DNA from: Thermasporomyces composti
GTDB taxonomy: Bacteria > Actinomycetota > Actinomycetes > Propionibacteriales > Actinopolymorphaceae
Assembly (NCBI RefSeq): GCF_003386795.1
Contig: NZ_QTUC01000001.1
Coordinates: 496,001-560,000, forward strand
DNA: 64,000 bases
Reading direction: 5' to 3'
This document shows, in pieces, positions 33,882 through 44,397 of the stretch (the stretch's first letter is position 1; each line of letters opens with the position of its first letter). The notes under the pieces are model-generated. The model did no database searches. It had not been told where the DNA came from and worked only from the letters and a program-made list of their open reading frames with translations. The position numbers and the translations under genes were made by a program.

Positions 33882-35600
33882 TCACAGCAGGGCGCGACCG
33901 ACCGCGAGCTCACGGGTGTCGGGCGCCAGCAGCCGCTCGGCGTCGGCGCTCAGGTCGTCCGGTTTGCGCTGGGACTCCCGCTCCGCCGCGACTCGCGCCT
34001 TGTAAATCTCGACCTCGGTCCGAACCCGGTCCTCGTCCCAGCCGAGCACGTCCGCGACGCAGCCCGCCGCGGCCGCCGCCGTCTCCGTTCCCCGGTGCGC
34101 GGTCTCGATGGAGATCCGAGTCCGACGGGCCAGCACGTCGTCGAGATGGACGGCGGCCTCGTGCGTCGCGGCGTAGCGCGCCTCGACGGCGAGGTACTCC
34201 CCGGCGCCGGGCAGCGGCTCCAGCAACGTGCGGTCGTGCTCGGCCAGCTCCAGCACCTCATCGATGAGGGAGCCGTACCGCCCGAGCAACCGCTGCATCC
34301 GCCACACCGGCAATCCGTACTCATCCGCGAGCGTCTCGACCTGGTTGGCGAGCGCGTGGTACCCCTCCGCGCCCAGCAGGGGCACGTTCTCGGTGACCGA
34401 GTCCGGCACCGACGGATCCAAGTCGGCCCGTGCGGCGTCCACGGCGTCCTTGGCCATGACCCGGTACGTCGTGTACTTGCCACCCGCGATCGAGACGAGG
34501 CCTGGCAGCGGCCGGGCCACGGCGTGCTCACGCGACAGCTGGCTGGTCTGCTCAGACTCCCCCGCCAGCAGGGGGCGGAGGCCGGCGTACACCCCCTCGA
34601 TGTCGTCGGGTGTGAGCTTCTCCACCAGCACGTCGTTGACGTGTGCGAGGAGGTAGTCGATGTCGGCCCGGCTCGCCGCGGGATGCGCCTTGTCGAGATT
34701 CCAGTCCGTGTCCGTCGTGCCGACGATCCAGTGGTTGCCCCACGGGATGACGAAGAGCACGGACTGCTCCGTCCGCAGGATCAGGCCGACCTCCGACGGG
34801 ATCCGGTCCCGCGGAACGAGAATGTGCACGCCCTTCGACGCCCGCACTCGGAACCGCCCACGACCGCCGGTCAGCCGCTGCACGTCGTCCGTCCACACAC
34901 CAGTGCAGTTGATGACCACCTTGGCCCGGATCGTCGTGGTCGCGCCGGAGTCGACGTCGCGCACGTGCGCGCCCACGATCCGTCCGCCCTCGCGGAGAAA
35001 CCCGGTGACCTCGGAGGAGTTGCGCACCACCGCCCCGTAGCGCGCGGCGGTCCGAACCACGGTGAGCGTGTGGCGGGCGTCGTCCACCTGGGCGTCGTAG
35101 TAGCGAATCGCACCGACAAGGGAGTCCCGCCGCAACGCCGGACACAGTTTGAGGGCGCTGCCCCGGGTCAGGTGCCGGTGCATCGGGGTCGTCCGACGTC
35201 GCGCCATCGTGTCGTACAGGATCAGGCCCGCACCGACGTAGGGACGCTCCCAGAACCGGTGGCGCAGCGGGTAGACGAACGGCACTGGCCTGACCAGGTG
35301 TGGTGCGAGGCGGGAGAGCATGAGGTCGCGCTCCTGCAGCGCCTCCGCGACGAGCTCGAAGTTCAGCTGCTCCAGGTAGCGCAGACCCCCGTGGAAGAGC
35401 TTGCTGGACCTGCTCGAGGTCCCGCTCGCGAAATCCCGCGCCTCGACCAACGCCGTGCGCAACCCCCGGGTCACCGCGTCCAGCGCCGTGCCCGCGCCGG
35501 TCACACCGCCACCGATGACGAGCACGTCGAACGGCTCGCGGCCGAACCGCCTCCACGCCTGCGCTCGTTCGGCGGGGCCGAGCCTCGCTGAATTTCTCAC
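33882..35600 (-). CDS. glpD: Aerobic glycerol-3-phosphate dehydrogenase
   Basis: FAD enzyme oxidising sn-glycerol 3-phosphate to dihydroxyacetone phosphate and feeding electrons to quinone; membrane-associated. The 572 residues carry the dinucleotide fold DVLVIGGGVTGAGTALDAVTRG (about 25-46, in two parts), SSRSSKLFHGGLRYLE, the substrate region GVHILVPRD and GNHWIVGTTDTDW, and a C-terminal alpha-helical domain. Start GTG 35600 follows GGGGGAG at eight bases. It is divergent from glpF-glpK with a repeat-bearing intergenic region, so the three genes are probably co-regulated. No GlpR/GylR-type regulator lies in the window. Confidence 0.94.
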   Translation of the reverse strand: MRNSARLGPAERAQAWRRFGREPFDVLVIGGGVTGAGTALDAVTRGLRTALVEARDFASGTSSRSSKLFHGGLRYLEQLNFELVAEALQERDLMLSRLAPHLVRPVPFVYPLRHRFWERPYVGAGLILYDTMARRRTTPMHRHLTRGSALKLCPALRRDSLVGAIRYYDAQVDDARHTLTVVRTAARYGAVVRNSSEVTGFLREGGRIVGAHVRDVDSGATTTIRAKVVINCTGVWTDDVQRLTGGRGRFRVRASKGVHILVPRDRIPSEVGLILRTEQSVLFVIPWGNHWIVGTTDTDWNLDKAHPAASRADIDYLLAHVNDVLVEKLTPDDIEGVYAGLRPLLAGESEQTSQLSREHAVARPLPGLVSIAGGKYTTYRVMAKDAVDAARADLDPSVPDSVTENVPLLGAEGYHALANQVETLADEYGLPVWRMQRLLGRYGSLIDEVLELAEHDRTLLEPLPGAGEYLAVEARYAATHEAAVHLDDVLARRTRISIETAHRGTETAAAAAGCVADVLGWDEDRVRTEVEIYKARVAAERESQRKPDDLSADAERLLAPDTRELAVGRALL

Positions 35601-35629
35601 AACACTATCTCCCCCGATAAGTTCCGACG

Positions 35630-35710
35630 ATTCTACGAGGATTTTTTACTTCGCGAGCGAAGGATCAACACAGTCGGCAGGATCTTCACAGCGGATCCTC
35701 ACAACGGATA
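35630..35710. promoter_or_regulatory. Divergent glpD / glpFK control region with repeated operator-like motifs
   Basis: Three near-identical 12-mers, GGATCAACACAG (35662), GGATCTTCACAG (35680) and GGATCCTCACAA (35693), plus a trailing GGAT, share GGATC-NN-CACA. Next to the first is a palindrome CTTCGC-GA-GCGAAG (35649-35662). On the minus strand TAGAAT (35635-35630) is a good -10 for glpD, about 30 bp from its start. The cluster is the natural operator for a glycerol regulator. Confidence 0.6.
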
Positions 35711-35791
35711 GCGCTGAAAACACGACGCGCGCGATGCCCACACCGTTCTCAGGAAACCACACCGAGGACGGCCCGGCAGGAGGTCGCAACG

Positions 35792-36514
35792 ATGTGGAAG
35801 ATCATCCTTTCCGAGACCGTCGGGACGATGCTGCTGACCCTGCTCGGCTGCTCCGTCGTCGCGAACAATCTGCTCAAGAACACGAAGGGACACGCCGATG
35901 GCTGGCTGCTGATCTGCTTCGGGTGGGGTCTTGGCGTCTTCGCCGGGGTCTACGCGGCCTTCCATTCGGGCGGACACATCAATCCTGCGGTCACGGTCGG
36001 CATCCTGGTGAGTGGCGCGTCGAGTTATGCGCCTGGCATTCCGGTCACCTTCGCGAATACCATCGCCTACTTCGTCGGAGAATTTGTCGGCGCATTTCTC
36101 GGCGCCGTCTTGACCTGGCTCGCTTATCGAGAACACTTCCAACGCACGGAGGCCCCGGCCGACAAGCTCGCGGTGTTCTCCACCGGACCGCAGTACCGCA
36201 GCTACCCGTGGAACTTCCTCACCGAGGTCGTGGCGACGTTCGTCCTCGTCTACGTCGTCTTGGTGTACGGCCACACACCGTCCGGGCTCGGCCCGCTCGG
36301 CGTCGCGCTGGTCGTGGTGGGCATCGGCGCGTCCCTCGGCGGTCCGACCGGGTACGCGATCAACCCGGCCCGCGACCTCGGGCCGCGCATCGCCCACGCG
36401 GCCCTGCCGATCAAGGGCAAAGGGAGCAGCGACTGGTCCTACTCGTGGGTCCCGGTCGCCGGACCACTCGTTGGCGGTGTCCTCGCGGCGCTCCTCTCGC
36501 GCGTCGCCACCTGA
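35792..36514 (+). CDS. glpF: Glycerol uptake facilitator (aquaglyceroporin)
   Basis: MIP-family channel of 240 residues with six helices and two half-helices carrying NPA at about 64-66 (GGHINPAVTVG) and 191-193 (YAINPARDLGPR). The Asp after the second NPA-R is the glycerol-facilitator mark (NPARD), so glycerol rather than water is expected. ATG 35792 has CAGGAGG upstream. It is followed after 75 bp by glpK. Confidence 0.93.
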   Translation: MWKIILSETVGTMLLTLLGCSVVANNLLKNTKGHADGWLLICFGWGLGVFAGVYAAFHSGGHINPAVTVGILVSGASSYAPGIPVTFANTIAYFVGEFVGAFLGAVLTWLAYREHFQRTEAPADKLAVFSTGPQYRSYPWNFLTEVVATFVLVYVVLVYGHTPSGLGPLGVALVVVGIGASLGGPTGYAINPARDLGPRIAHAALPIKGKGSSDWSYSWVPVAGPLVGGVLAALLSRVAT

Positions 36515-36589
36515 CCCACGCCACCTACCGACCTCCGTCGGCGCTCCGTACGCTACCCCCACACTCACCGATCAGCGAGTGGAGATTCG

Positions 36590-38082
<1,493 letters not shown>

Positions 38083-38098
<16 letters not shown>

Positions 38099-38116
38099 CC
38101 GACTGGGTGGACTGAC
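38083..38116. repeat. 17-bp exact tandem duplication across the glpK stop
   Basis: CGACTGGGTGGACTGAC occurs at 38083-38099 and again at 38100-38116. The first copy encodes the C-terminal DWVD and stop of glpK; the second repeats the same codons out of use. Confidence 0.95.
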
Positions 38117-38146
38117 GCGCGCCTGCAGCGCGCCCTTCCAGCGCGC

Positions 38147-38743
38147 CTACCACCGGCCGCGGTGGACCACCTCGTCCAAGCCTCGCCTACCCCGTCGCAG
38201 CGAGGGCGACGGACGGTCGGGCGCTCGGTGGCCGAGCGCGACGACGCCGATGGGCGTCTGGTCCTCGGGCACCCCGAACGCCGCACGGAACGTCTCGAGG
38301 CGCTCGGGTGGGATCCCGAAGAAGCAGGCGCCCAGCCCTTCGTCGGTGGCGGTGAGCAGCATGAGCAGGGTGGCCATGCCGGTGTCGATGTGCCAGTACG
38401 GCACCGGCCACCGCGACTCGTCGCGGTCGGTCCAGCCCTTGTCGGGCTCGGCGTAGCGGTCGAGGTAGGCGCGCTTGCACGACATCGGCACGATCAGCAC
38501 GGGCGCTCGTCGCAGGCCCCGCGACCAGGTGTCGACACCCCGACCCGGAGGAGTGGCCGCCTCCCAGAACCGCGCCACGTCCTCCGGGGTGTCCAAGAGC
38601 AGGAAGCTCCACCCTTGGGTGAAGCCCGCCGACGGCGCGCGGATCGCGTTGCCGAGAACGCGGGTCACCACAGCCGGGTCGACCGGCCGTGGGTCGAAGT
38701 TGCGCACCATGCGGCGTCGCCGTACGACGTCCTGGAACTCCAC
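38147..38743 (-). CDS. Nitroreductase family FMN oxidoreductase
   Basis: FMN-dependent, NAD(P)H-using reductase of 198 residues. Family signs are the N-terminal FQDVVRRRRMVRNFDPRPVD (FMN-contacting Arg residues), NAIRAPSAGFTQGWSFLLL, MATLLMLLTATDEGLGACFFG and VPEDQTPIGVVALGH. GTG 38743 follows GAAGGCGAGG and gives the proper length; a longer frame runs into a non-homologous leader. It converges with glpK, 48 bp apart. Substrate unknown; F420-related or quinone reduction are both possible. Confidence 0.85.
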   Translation of the reverse strand: MEFQDVVRRRRMVRNFDPRPVDPAVVTRVLGNAIRAPSAGFTQGWSFLLLDTPEDVARFWEAATPPGRGVDTWSRGLRRAPVLIVPMSCKRAYLDRYAEPDKGWTDRDESRWPVPYWHIDTGMATLLMLLTATDEGLGACFFGIPPERLETFRAAFGVPEDQTPIGVVALGHRAPDRPSPSLRRGRRGLDEVVHRGRW

Positions 38744-38864
38744 GCCTCGCCTTCCGCTCCCCGGCCGGAGACCCTGCCGGCCTCGGCAGCCGATCGTACG
38801 CCCGCGGGCGAGAATGGCCTGGTGAGGACCCTGGTGAAGATCACGTCGGACGCGCTGGTGTGCA

Positions 38865-39656
38865 GTGCCTGAAGGCGACACCGTGTGGCTCACCGCGCGG
38901 CGCCTGCACACGGTCCTCGCCGACCAGGTCCTGGTCCGCGCCGAGCTCCGCGTGCCCAGATTCGCCACGGCCGATCTGGTGGGCCGGCGTGTGCTCGAGG
39001 TGCTCTCCCGAGGGAAGCACCTCCTGACCCGGATCGAGCCGAACCTCACCCTCCACACGCACCTCGGCATGGACGGCTCGTACCGCATCCATCGCGCTGG
39101 CCGATGGTGGCCAGGGACGCGCGAGCCCGTCCGAGTAGCCCTGGCGACCGCGCGTCACGTCGTGGTCGGCCGGAATCTCGCCCGGGTCGACCTCGTGCCG
39201 CTCGAGGAGGAGTCACAGCTCATCGGCCACTTGGGTCCCGACCTGCTGGGCGCGGACTGGGATCCTGACGAGGCGGTTCGGCGGCTGATGCGCGATCCGG
39301 ATCGCTCGATCGGTGAGGCGCTGCTCGACCAGAGCAACCTCGCCGGAATCGGCAACCTCTACCGGGCCGAGCTGCTGTTCCTCCGTGGCGTGCATCCCGC
39401 CACGCCCGTGCGTGACGTCGGTGACCTCGACCAGCTGGTCCGCCTCGCCCACCGACTCCTGTGGGTCAATCGCGAACACCCCGAGCAGACGACCACGGGA
39501 GACCCCCGAAGGGGGCAGGAGCATTGGGTCTACCGCCGCGCTGGTCAGCCGTGCCGACGCTGTGGGACGACCGTTCGGCGCGCCTTCCTCGGACCCCCAG
39601 GGCAGGAACGCGTCACATTCTGGTGCCCCACCTGCCAACCCGAGCGACCCACGTGA
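38865..39656 (+). CDS. nei: DNA glycosylase, Fpg/Nei family (endonuclease VIII, Nei2-like)
   Basis: Removes oxidised bases and nicks the site. The 263 residues begin (M)PEGDTVW, where Pro2 and Glu3 are catalytic, with a Lys in SRGKHLL, the H2TH region LDQSNLAGIGNLYRAELLF and a C-terminal zinc finger C-RR-C ... C-PT-C. GTG 38865 is fixed by the invariant PEGD. Its place between lhr and clgR is the usual actinobacterial one, here with the glycerol genes inserted on the lhr side. Confidence 0.93.
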   Translation: MPEGDTVWLTARRLHTVLADQVLVRAELRVPRFATADLVGRRVLEVLSRGKHLLTRIEPNLTLHTHLGMDGSYRIHRAGRWWPGTREPVRVALATARHVVVGRNLARVDLVPLEEESQLIGHLGPDLLGADWDPDEAVRRLMRDPDRSIGEALLDQSNLAGIGNLYRAELLFLRGVHPATPVRDVGDLDQLVRLAHRLLWVNREHPEQTTTGDPRRGQEHWVYRRAGQPCRRCGTTVRRAFLGPPGQERVTFWCPTCQPERPT

Positions 39657-39732
39657 CCATGCCGCACGGCAGCCGGCGCCAGTCGACCACCGTCCACGAC
39701 GAACGTCAGTCGCCCCGTGGGGGAAGCGGTGG

Positions 39733-40293
39733 TCAGGCCGCGGCGACGACGTCGTGCGAGTCCGCGGCGTCGACGAGCTCGCCCTCGTCGAGGCGAGCCT
39801 TCTCCACCCGCGCCGACTCCACCACGCGAGGCTCGATCTTCTCCACGACGCCCGGCGGAACGTCGTCGACGACCGCGTGGTCGAGTGTCGGTCGGCTGAC
39901 CCGGCGTCGTCTGGTCCGGCTCGGCTGCTCGTCTGCGGCGTCGGCCGGAGCGCCGTTGGCTTCGACAACCTCGGCGACACCGATCGGGGTGGAGTTCAGG
40001 TGCCGAGACGGCACACCTCGCGGCGCCGTGGTCGAGCCGGCCGCGAGCGCCGCCGCAGCTTCGACCTTGTCGATCTCGTCACAGACCTCGCGCAGTACCT
40101 CGGACAAGGGAACGTCGAGCGCCTGACAGATCGCGGAGAGCAACTCGCTCGAGGCTTCCTTCTGCCCGCGCTCGATCTCGGAGATGTATCCGAGGCTGAC
40201 CCGAGCGTCCCGGGAGACCTCGCGGAGAGTGAGCCCTTGCCGCAGGCGCTGGCGGCGCAGCACGCCACCGATCACGTGCCGAACCAGGACCAT
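39733..40293 (-). CDS. clgR: XRE-family regulator ClgR (clp gene regulator)
   Basis: Activator of clp protease and stress genes. The 186 residues have a helix-turn-helix at about 9-64: [43 protein letters not shown] in consecutive parts, nearly invariant in ClgR. The C-terminal half is variable and charged, and the protein ends VVAAA. ClgR/PopR in Streptomyces is a ClpP substrate recognised by C-terminal alanines, so the tail probably serves as a degron. ATG 40293 follows GGAGGGAGTGAAGG. Upstream lies a 298-bp spacer with a 14-bp repeat array. Confidence 0.93.
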   Translation of the reverse strand: MVLVRHVIGGVLRRQRLRQGLTLREVSRDARVSLGYISEIERGQKEASSELLSAICQALDVPLSEVLREVCDEIDKVEAAAALAAGSTTAPRGVPSRHLNSTPIGVAEVVEANGAPADAADEQPSRTRRRRVSRPTLDHAVVDDVPPGVVEKIEPRVVESARVEKARLDEGELVDAADSHDVVAAA

Positions 40294-40509
40294 CCTTCAC
40301 TCCCTCCGCATCTCCGACTGTGGACACTCGCTGACAAGGGACGCACGACACTGATACGCGCCCAGGCAGCACCCACCGTACCCGGGACGACCGTCAACTG
40401 ACGACCCATGACTCTGGTCTTATCACCCGTGCGGTCGACTGCCGGAGCCTGGCGTCCCCGCCGGACGACCCCTACCGGACCAACCGGACCAGACAGCCCG
40501 ATATTCCGA

Positions 40510-40551
40510 TCCGCCAACGAGAGTCCGCCAACGAGAGTCCGCCGGGGAGAG
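40510..40551. repeat. 14-bp tandem repeat, three copies, in the clgR-cinA spacer
   Basis: TCCGCCAACGAGAG at 40510 and 40524, then TCCGCCGGGGAGAG at 40538 (12 of 14). The array sits about 220 bp upstream of clgR and 40 bp past the cinA stop. The remainder of the 298-bp gap shows only the clgR ribosome site; no promoter was assigned. Confidence 0.85.
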
Positions 40552-40591
40552 AGGCGGCCGACGAGCTGGCCTGGCGCCGCACGGTGAGCGA

Positions 40592-41101
40592 TCACCCGGT
40601 CGTCCGGATCAGGACCTCGCGGAGCAGCTCGAGGGCGGCCACGACCGCCGCGCGCCGCACCGCCTGGCGGTCTCCCGACAGCTGGTACCGCCGAACCACC
40701 GTCTCCCCCGGTCCCGCACAGGCCAGGTCCACGGTGCCGACCGGCTGACCGCCGTGCGGCTCCGGCCCGGCGACACCGGTGGTCGCCAGGCCGTACGTGG
40801 CACCCAGTCGGTCACGCACGCCGACCGCCATGGCCTGCGCCGTCCGCGGGTGTACCGGTCCGTGCCGCTCCAACTCGGCGGCCGAGACCCCGAGCAGCGA
40901 GACCTTGAGGTCTGACGCGTAGGCGACCACGCCGCCACGGTAGATCCGCGACGAGCCCGCCCGCGCGGTCAGCGCCGCACCGAGAAGGCCACCGGTCAAG
41001 GACTCGGCGGTCGCCACCGTCCGTCCAGCCGCGAGAAGCCGCTCGTGGCACCACGCGGCGAGCTCAGCGCTCTCGTCCGCGGACGTGGTCGCTCCCGTCA
41101 T
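40592..41101 (-). CDS. cinA: CinA C-terminal-domain protein (nicotinamide-nucleotide amidase PncC-like)
   Basis: 169 residues comprising only the CinA C-terminal domain: AESLTGGLLGAALTARAGSS, GGVVAYASDLKVSLLGV, AVGVRDRLGATYGLATTGVAGP, and GTVDLA. Homologues deamidate nicotinamide mononucleotide in pyridine-nucleotide recycling. ATG 41101 overlaps the pgsA stop as ATGA, so translation is coupled. The N-terminal molybdopterin-binding-like domain of full CinA is absent, as usual in this locus. Confidence 0.9.
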   Translation of the reverse strand: MTGATTSADESAELAAWCHERLLAAGRTVATAESLTGGLLGAALTARAGSSRIYRGGVVAYASDLKVSLLGVSAAELERHGPVHPRTAQAMAVGVRDRLGATYGLATTGVAGPEPHGGQPVGTVDLACAGPGETVVRRYQLSGDRQAVRRAAVVAALELLREVLIRTTG

Positions 41102-41664
41102 CGTGTGCTCGCCTGTCGCAGCCGAACCGCCCGAACGACATAGTCGATTCCCGTCGCGACGGTGAGCACCACCGCCGCGCCCATGGTCACCTCCGCCACG
41201 AGTCGGGCCGCCCCCTCCAGGGGTAGCAGGTAGAGGGCGATCGCCACCGTCTGGAGCAGCGTCTTCGCCTTTCCACCGGGACTCGCGGCGATCACGCCGT
41301 GCCGGATCACCACGAACCGCACGGCGGTGACGCCGAGCTCGCGGACCAGGACGACCGCCGTGACCCACCAGGGCAGCTCGTTCAGCGAGGACAGGCAGAT
41401 CAGCGCCGCCCCGACGAGGACCTTGTCCGCGACCGGGTCCGCGATCTTCCCGAAATCCGTGATCAGCGCGCGTCGGCGGGCCAGCTCGCCGTCGACCTTG
41501 TCCGTCAACGCCGCGAGGAGGAACGCGCCGAAGGCGAGCAGCCGTTGGCTCGAGCCGCCGTCTACCATCAGCCAGACGAACGGTGGCACGAGCACCAGGC
41601 GTAGCGCCGTCAGCGCGTTGGCGACGTTCCACGGCCCAGGACGGCGCTCCGATACCTGCGTCAC
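41098..41664 (-). CDS. pgsA: CDP-diacylglycerol-glycerol-3-phosphate 3-phosphatidyltransferase
   Basis: Integral membrane enzyme of phosphatidylglycerol synthesis. The 188 residues include the CDP-alcohol phosphotransferase motif D-G-x2-A-R-x8-G-x3-D-x3-D, seen as [20 protein letters not shown] followed by VAD, and about five hydrophobic helices. GTG 41664 overlaps the rimO stop as GTGA, and the gene's own stop overlaps cinA. This tight rimO-pgsA-cinA unit is typical of actinobacteria. Confidence 0.92.
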   Translation of the reverse strand: MTQVSERRPGPWNVANALTALRLVLVPPFVWLMVDGGSSQRLLAFGAFLLAALTDKVDGELARRRALITDFGKIADPVADKVLVGAALICLSSLNELPWWVTAVVLVRELGVTAVRFVVIRHGVIAASPGGKAKTLLQTVAIALYLLPLEGAARLVAEVTMGAAVVLTVATGIDYVVRAVRLRQASTR

Positions 41665-43310
41665 CCGCCCACCTCGACCCACTGGTGGCCGACTGCTTCT
41701 CCGCCGGCCCGTTCGGGGCTCGTCCCGTCGCGGTCGACTGCGGCCGCGATGAGGTCGACGCCTTCGGTGGCGACGACACGCGCGCGCACCACGTCGCCCA
41801 CCCGCGCGGACGTCACCCCGAGCACCCGCGTGGTGCCGTCGACCTCAGGTCCTTGGTGGGCCGCACGCCCCTCGATCACCACCGACCTCGCACCGCACGC
41901 CTCGGAGGTGCCACCGTCGTCGAGACCGCCGTGCGGGGCTCCGTCGACGTCTGTCTCGCCGGGTCCCGCCTCCCCAGGGCCAACGCTCTCGACGATGACG
42001 TCGACCACCTCCCCGATCCGGTCCTCGGCCCGCTGCGCCGTGAGCTCGTCGACCAGCGCCGTCACGTGCTGAACCCGGGCTTCGATCTCGTCCTCGTCGA
42101 GCTTGCCGTCGAACGTCGCGGCCTCGGTCCCGTCCTCGTCGGAGTAGCCGAAGACGCCCACGACGTCGAGCCGGGCAGCCTCCAGGAACTGGCAAAGCTC
42201 CTCGACATCGTCCTCGGTCTCGCCCGGAAAGCCCACGATCACGTTGCTCCGGATGCCGGCGGTGGGGTCCTTGGCGCGGATGGCCTCGATCAGGTCGAGG
42301 AAACGCTCCCGGTCGCCGAAGCGTCGCATCCGGCGTAGCACGGTAGGGCTGGCGTGCTGGAACGACAGGTCGAAGTACGGCGCCACGCCCGGTGTTCCCG
42401 TCAGAGCGTCGACGAGGCTCGGCCGCAGCTCCGCGGGCTGCAGGTACGAGAGCCGGATCCGAGCCACGCCCTCGATGGCGGCCAACTCCGGCAGGAGCCG
42501 TCGCTCCAGCAGCCGGAGGTCGCCCAGGTCCTTGCCGTAGGAGGTGGAGTTCTCGCTGACCAGGAACAGCTCCCGCGCGCCGTGCTCGACGAGCCACCGC
42601 GCCTCGGCCAGGATCTCCTCGGGCGGCCGGGACACGAAGGCACCCCGGAACCGCGGGATGGCGCAGAACGTGCACCGCCGGTCACATCCGGAGGCGAGCT
42701 TGAGCGGCGCGACCGGACCCTTGCCCAACCGCCGGCGGTACACCCGTGGCCCGCTCGCCGGACTGATCCCCACCGGCAGGTCGGGTGGCGCGAGCTCGGG
42801 CGGCTCAGGCGAGACGGCTCCGTGTCCGGGAATCACCGCGCGTGCGTTCCTCCGCTCGACCGGCGTGATGGGGAGCAGGGTCCGCCGGTCGCGTGGAGTG
42901 TGCGCCTCGTGCGGTGTGCCAGCGAGGATCGCCTGGAGCCGCGCCGCGATGTCTGGATAGTCGTCGAAGCTGAGAACCGCGTCCGCCTCGGGGAGCGCCT
43001 CAGCGAGCTCCTTGCCGTAGCGCTCGGCGAGACAGCCGACCGCGACGACCGCGCGTACGCGGCCGTCCTCCTTCAGGTCCGCCGCCGCCAACAATTGGTC
43101 CACGGAGTCCTTCTTGGCGCTCGCCACGAAGCCGCAGGTGTTGACCAGGACCGCGTCCGCCTCGCTCGCGTCATCCACGAGCGTGAAGCCGTTCTCGGCC
43201 AGTCGCCCGGCCAGCTCTTCGGAGTCCACCTCGTTGCGGGCGCAACCAAGCGTCACCAACGCCACCGCTGTGGGACGCGTCGCGCGCGTCGAGCCATCGT
43301 GCTGCGTCAT
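41661..43310 (-). CDS. rimO: Ribosomal protein S12 methylthiotransferase RimO
   Basis: Radical-SAM enzyme that methylthiolates the conserved Asp of S12. The 549 residues have the UPF0004 cluster cysteines at 23, 59 and 93 ([29 protein letters not shown]), the radical-SAM CDRRCTFC at 209-216, [17 protein letters not shown], and a C-terminal TRAM domain ending [14 protein letters not shown]. It is longer than most RimO because of a Gly/Glu-rich insert of about 34 residues (near 443-476) inside TRAM. ATG 43310 gives the family N-terminus. First gene of rimO-pgsA-cinA. Confidence 0.93.
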   Translation of the reverse strand: MTQHDGSTRATRPTAVALVTLGCARNEVDSEELAGRLAENGFTLVDDASEADAVLVNTCGFVASAKKDSVDQLLAAADLKEDGRVRAVVAVGCLAERYGKELAEALPEADAVLSFDDYPDIAARLQAILAGTPHEAHTPRDRRTLLPITPVERRNARAVIPGHGAVSPEPPELAPPDLPVGISPASGPRVYRRRLGKGPVAPLKLASGCDRRCTFCAIPRFRGAFVSRPPEEILAEARWLVEHGARELFLVSENSTSYGKDLGDLRLLERRLLPELAAIEGVARIRLSYLQPAELRPSLVDALTGTPGVAPYFDLSFQHASPTVLRRMRRFGDRERFLDLIEAIRAKDPTAGIRSNVIVGFPGETEDDVEELCQFLEAARLDVVGVFGYSDEDGTEAATFDGKLDEDEIEARVQHVTALVDELTAQRAEDRIGEVVDVIVESVGPGEAGPGETDVDGAPHGGLDDGGTSEACGARSVVIEGRAAHQGPEVDGTTRVLGVTSARVGDVVRARVVATEGVDLIAAAVDRDGTSPERAGGEAVGHQWVEVGG

Positions 43311-43383
43311 CGGCGTCCATCTTCGCGTACGAGCGCGCCGTTGACGCAGCCCGGCCGCCGAACATCGTGGGATTGGTTGATTC

Positions 43384-44364
43384 CTACGAGCGGAGCGCCT
43401 CCTGCATGCCGCGTATGTACCCAAGTGCGAAGAGTCGCCCGTACATCGAGTAGCCGGGCTGATCGTTGCTGTCACCCTCCACGGTGGGCACGTGATCGGG
43501 CCGAATCGGCCCGTCGAAACCCACCTCGTGGTAGGTGCGCAGACACTCCCACATGTCGGTGGGCCCGTCGTCGTGCCACGTCTCCACGAACTTCTCGGCC
43601 GTGCCACGCACGTCTCGGAAATGGACGAAGAAGATCTTGCCTTGCCGACCGAAGTGGCGGATCACCGCGGGCAGATCGTCGGTCATCAGCCGGAAGTTGC
43701 CCTGACAGAAGGTGATGCCGTTGACCGGGCTGGGCACGAGGTCGAGCAGCCGCTGAAAGTTCTCGACGCTGCGCATGATCCGGCCGACCCCTCGAACCGG
43801 CGAGATCGGCGGGTCGTCGGGGTGCATGGCGAGCTTGACGTTCGCCTTCTCCGCCACGGGCACCACGCGGCGCAGGAAGTACTCCAGGTTGGCCCAGAGC
43901 TCCTCCTCACTGATCGGTCCGGCTTCGCTCGGCGGCGCCTGCTCCATGAGCGCGTGGTCGTAGCCGCTCACCAGCGATCCACCGCGCGAGGGAACGGCGG
44001 TGTCAGTCCGCAGCCAGTTGAAGTCCGCCATCCACTCGTAGCACCACACGGGGATGCCGAGCCGCCCCATGTTCTCGATGAGCGTGCAGACGGCGTCGAT
44101 CTCCTCGTCGCGTCCCGGCAGTCCGCGCTTGGTCTTCTGCAGGGGCGGACGGGCCTCGATGACCGCCAGTCGCAAGCCCGCGTTCTCGTAGCGCTGCTTC
44201 ATCGACAGCAGCGGTAGGTAGTCCCACGGGGCGTCACTGCCGCGGCGGTCGACACCGCTCGTGACAGGCAGTCCACCGACCGCCCACTGCACACCGGCTT
44301 GCACGACGAGTCTGCGCAGGGCGTCCGCCTCAGGTCCCGGTGGAACGAACTCCGCGAGCTTCAT
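43384..44364 (-). CDS. uxuA: Mannonate dehydratase
   Basis: Converts D-mannonate to 2-keto-3-deoxygluconate in hexuronate catabolism. The TIM-barrel protein of 326 residues shows [23 protein letters not shown] (metal-site His and Asp), [21 protein letters not shown] and [12 protein letters not shown], all typical of UxuA. Start ATG 44364. It is 33 bp downstream of an NAD-dependent epimerase/dehydrogenase gene and probably co-transcribed with it. This pair sits between rimO and ftsK, where housekeeping genes are expected. Confidence 0.9.
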   Translation of the reverse strand: MKLAEFVPPGPEADALRRLVVQAGVQWAVGGLPVTSGVDRRGSDAPWDYLPLLSMKQRYENAGLRLAVIEARPPLQKTKRGLPGRDEEIDAVCTLIENMGRLGIPVWCYEWMADFNWLRTDTAVPSRGGSLVSGYDHALMEQAPPSEAGPISEEELWANLEYFLRRVVPVAEKANVKLAMHPDDPPISPVRGVGRIMRSVENFQRLLDLVPSPVNGITFCQGNFRLMTDDLPAVIRHFGRQGKIFFVHFRDVRGTAEKFVETWHDDGPTDMWECLRTYHEVGFDGPIRPDHVPTVEGDSNDQPGYSMYGRLFALGYIRGMQEALRS

Positions 44365-44397
44365 GGCGTCCCTCCCTACGCGTGGCGCGCGTCGGCC

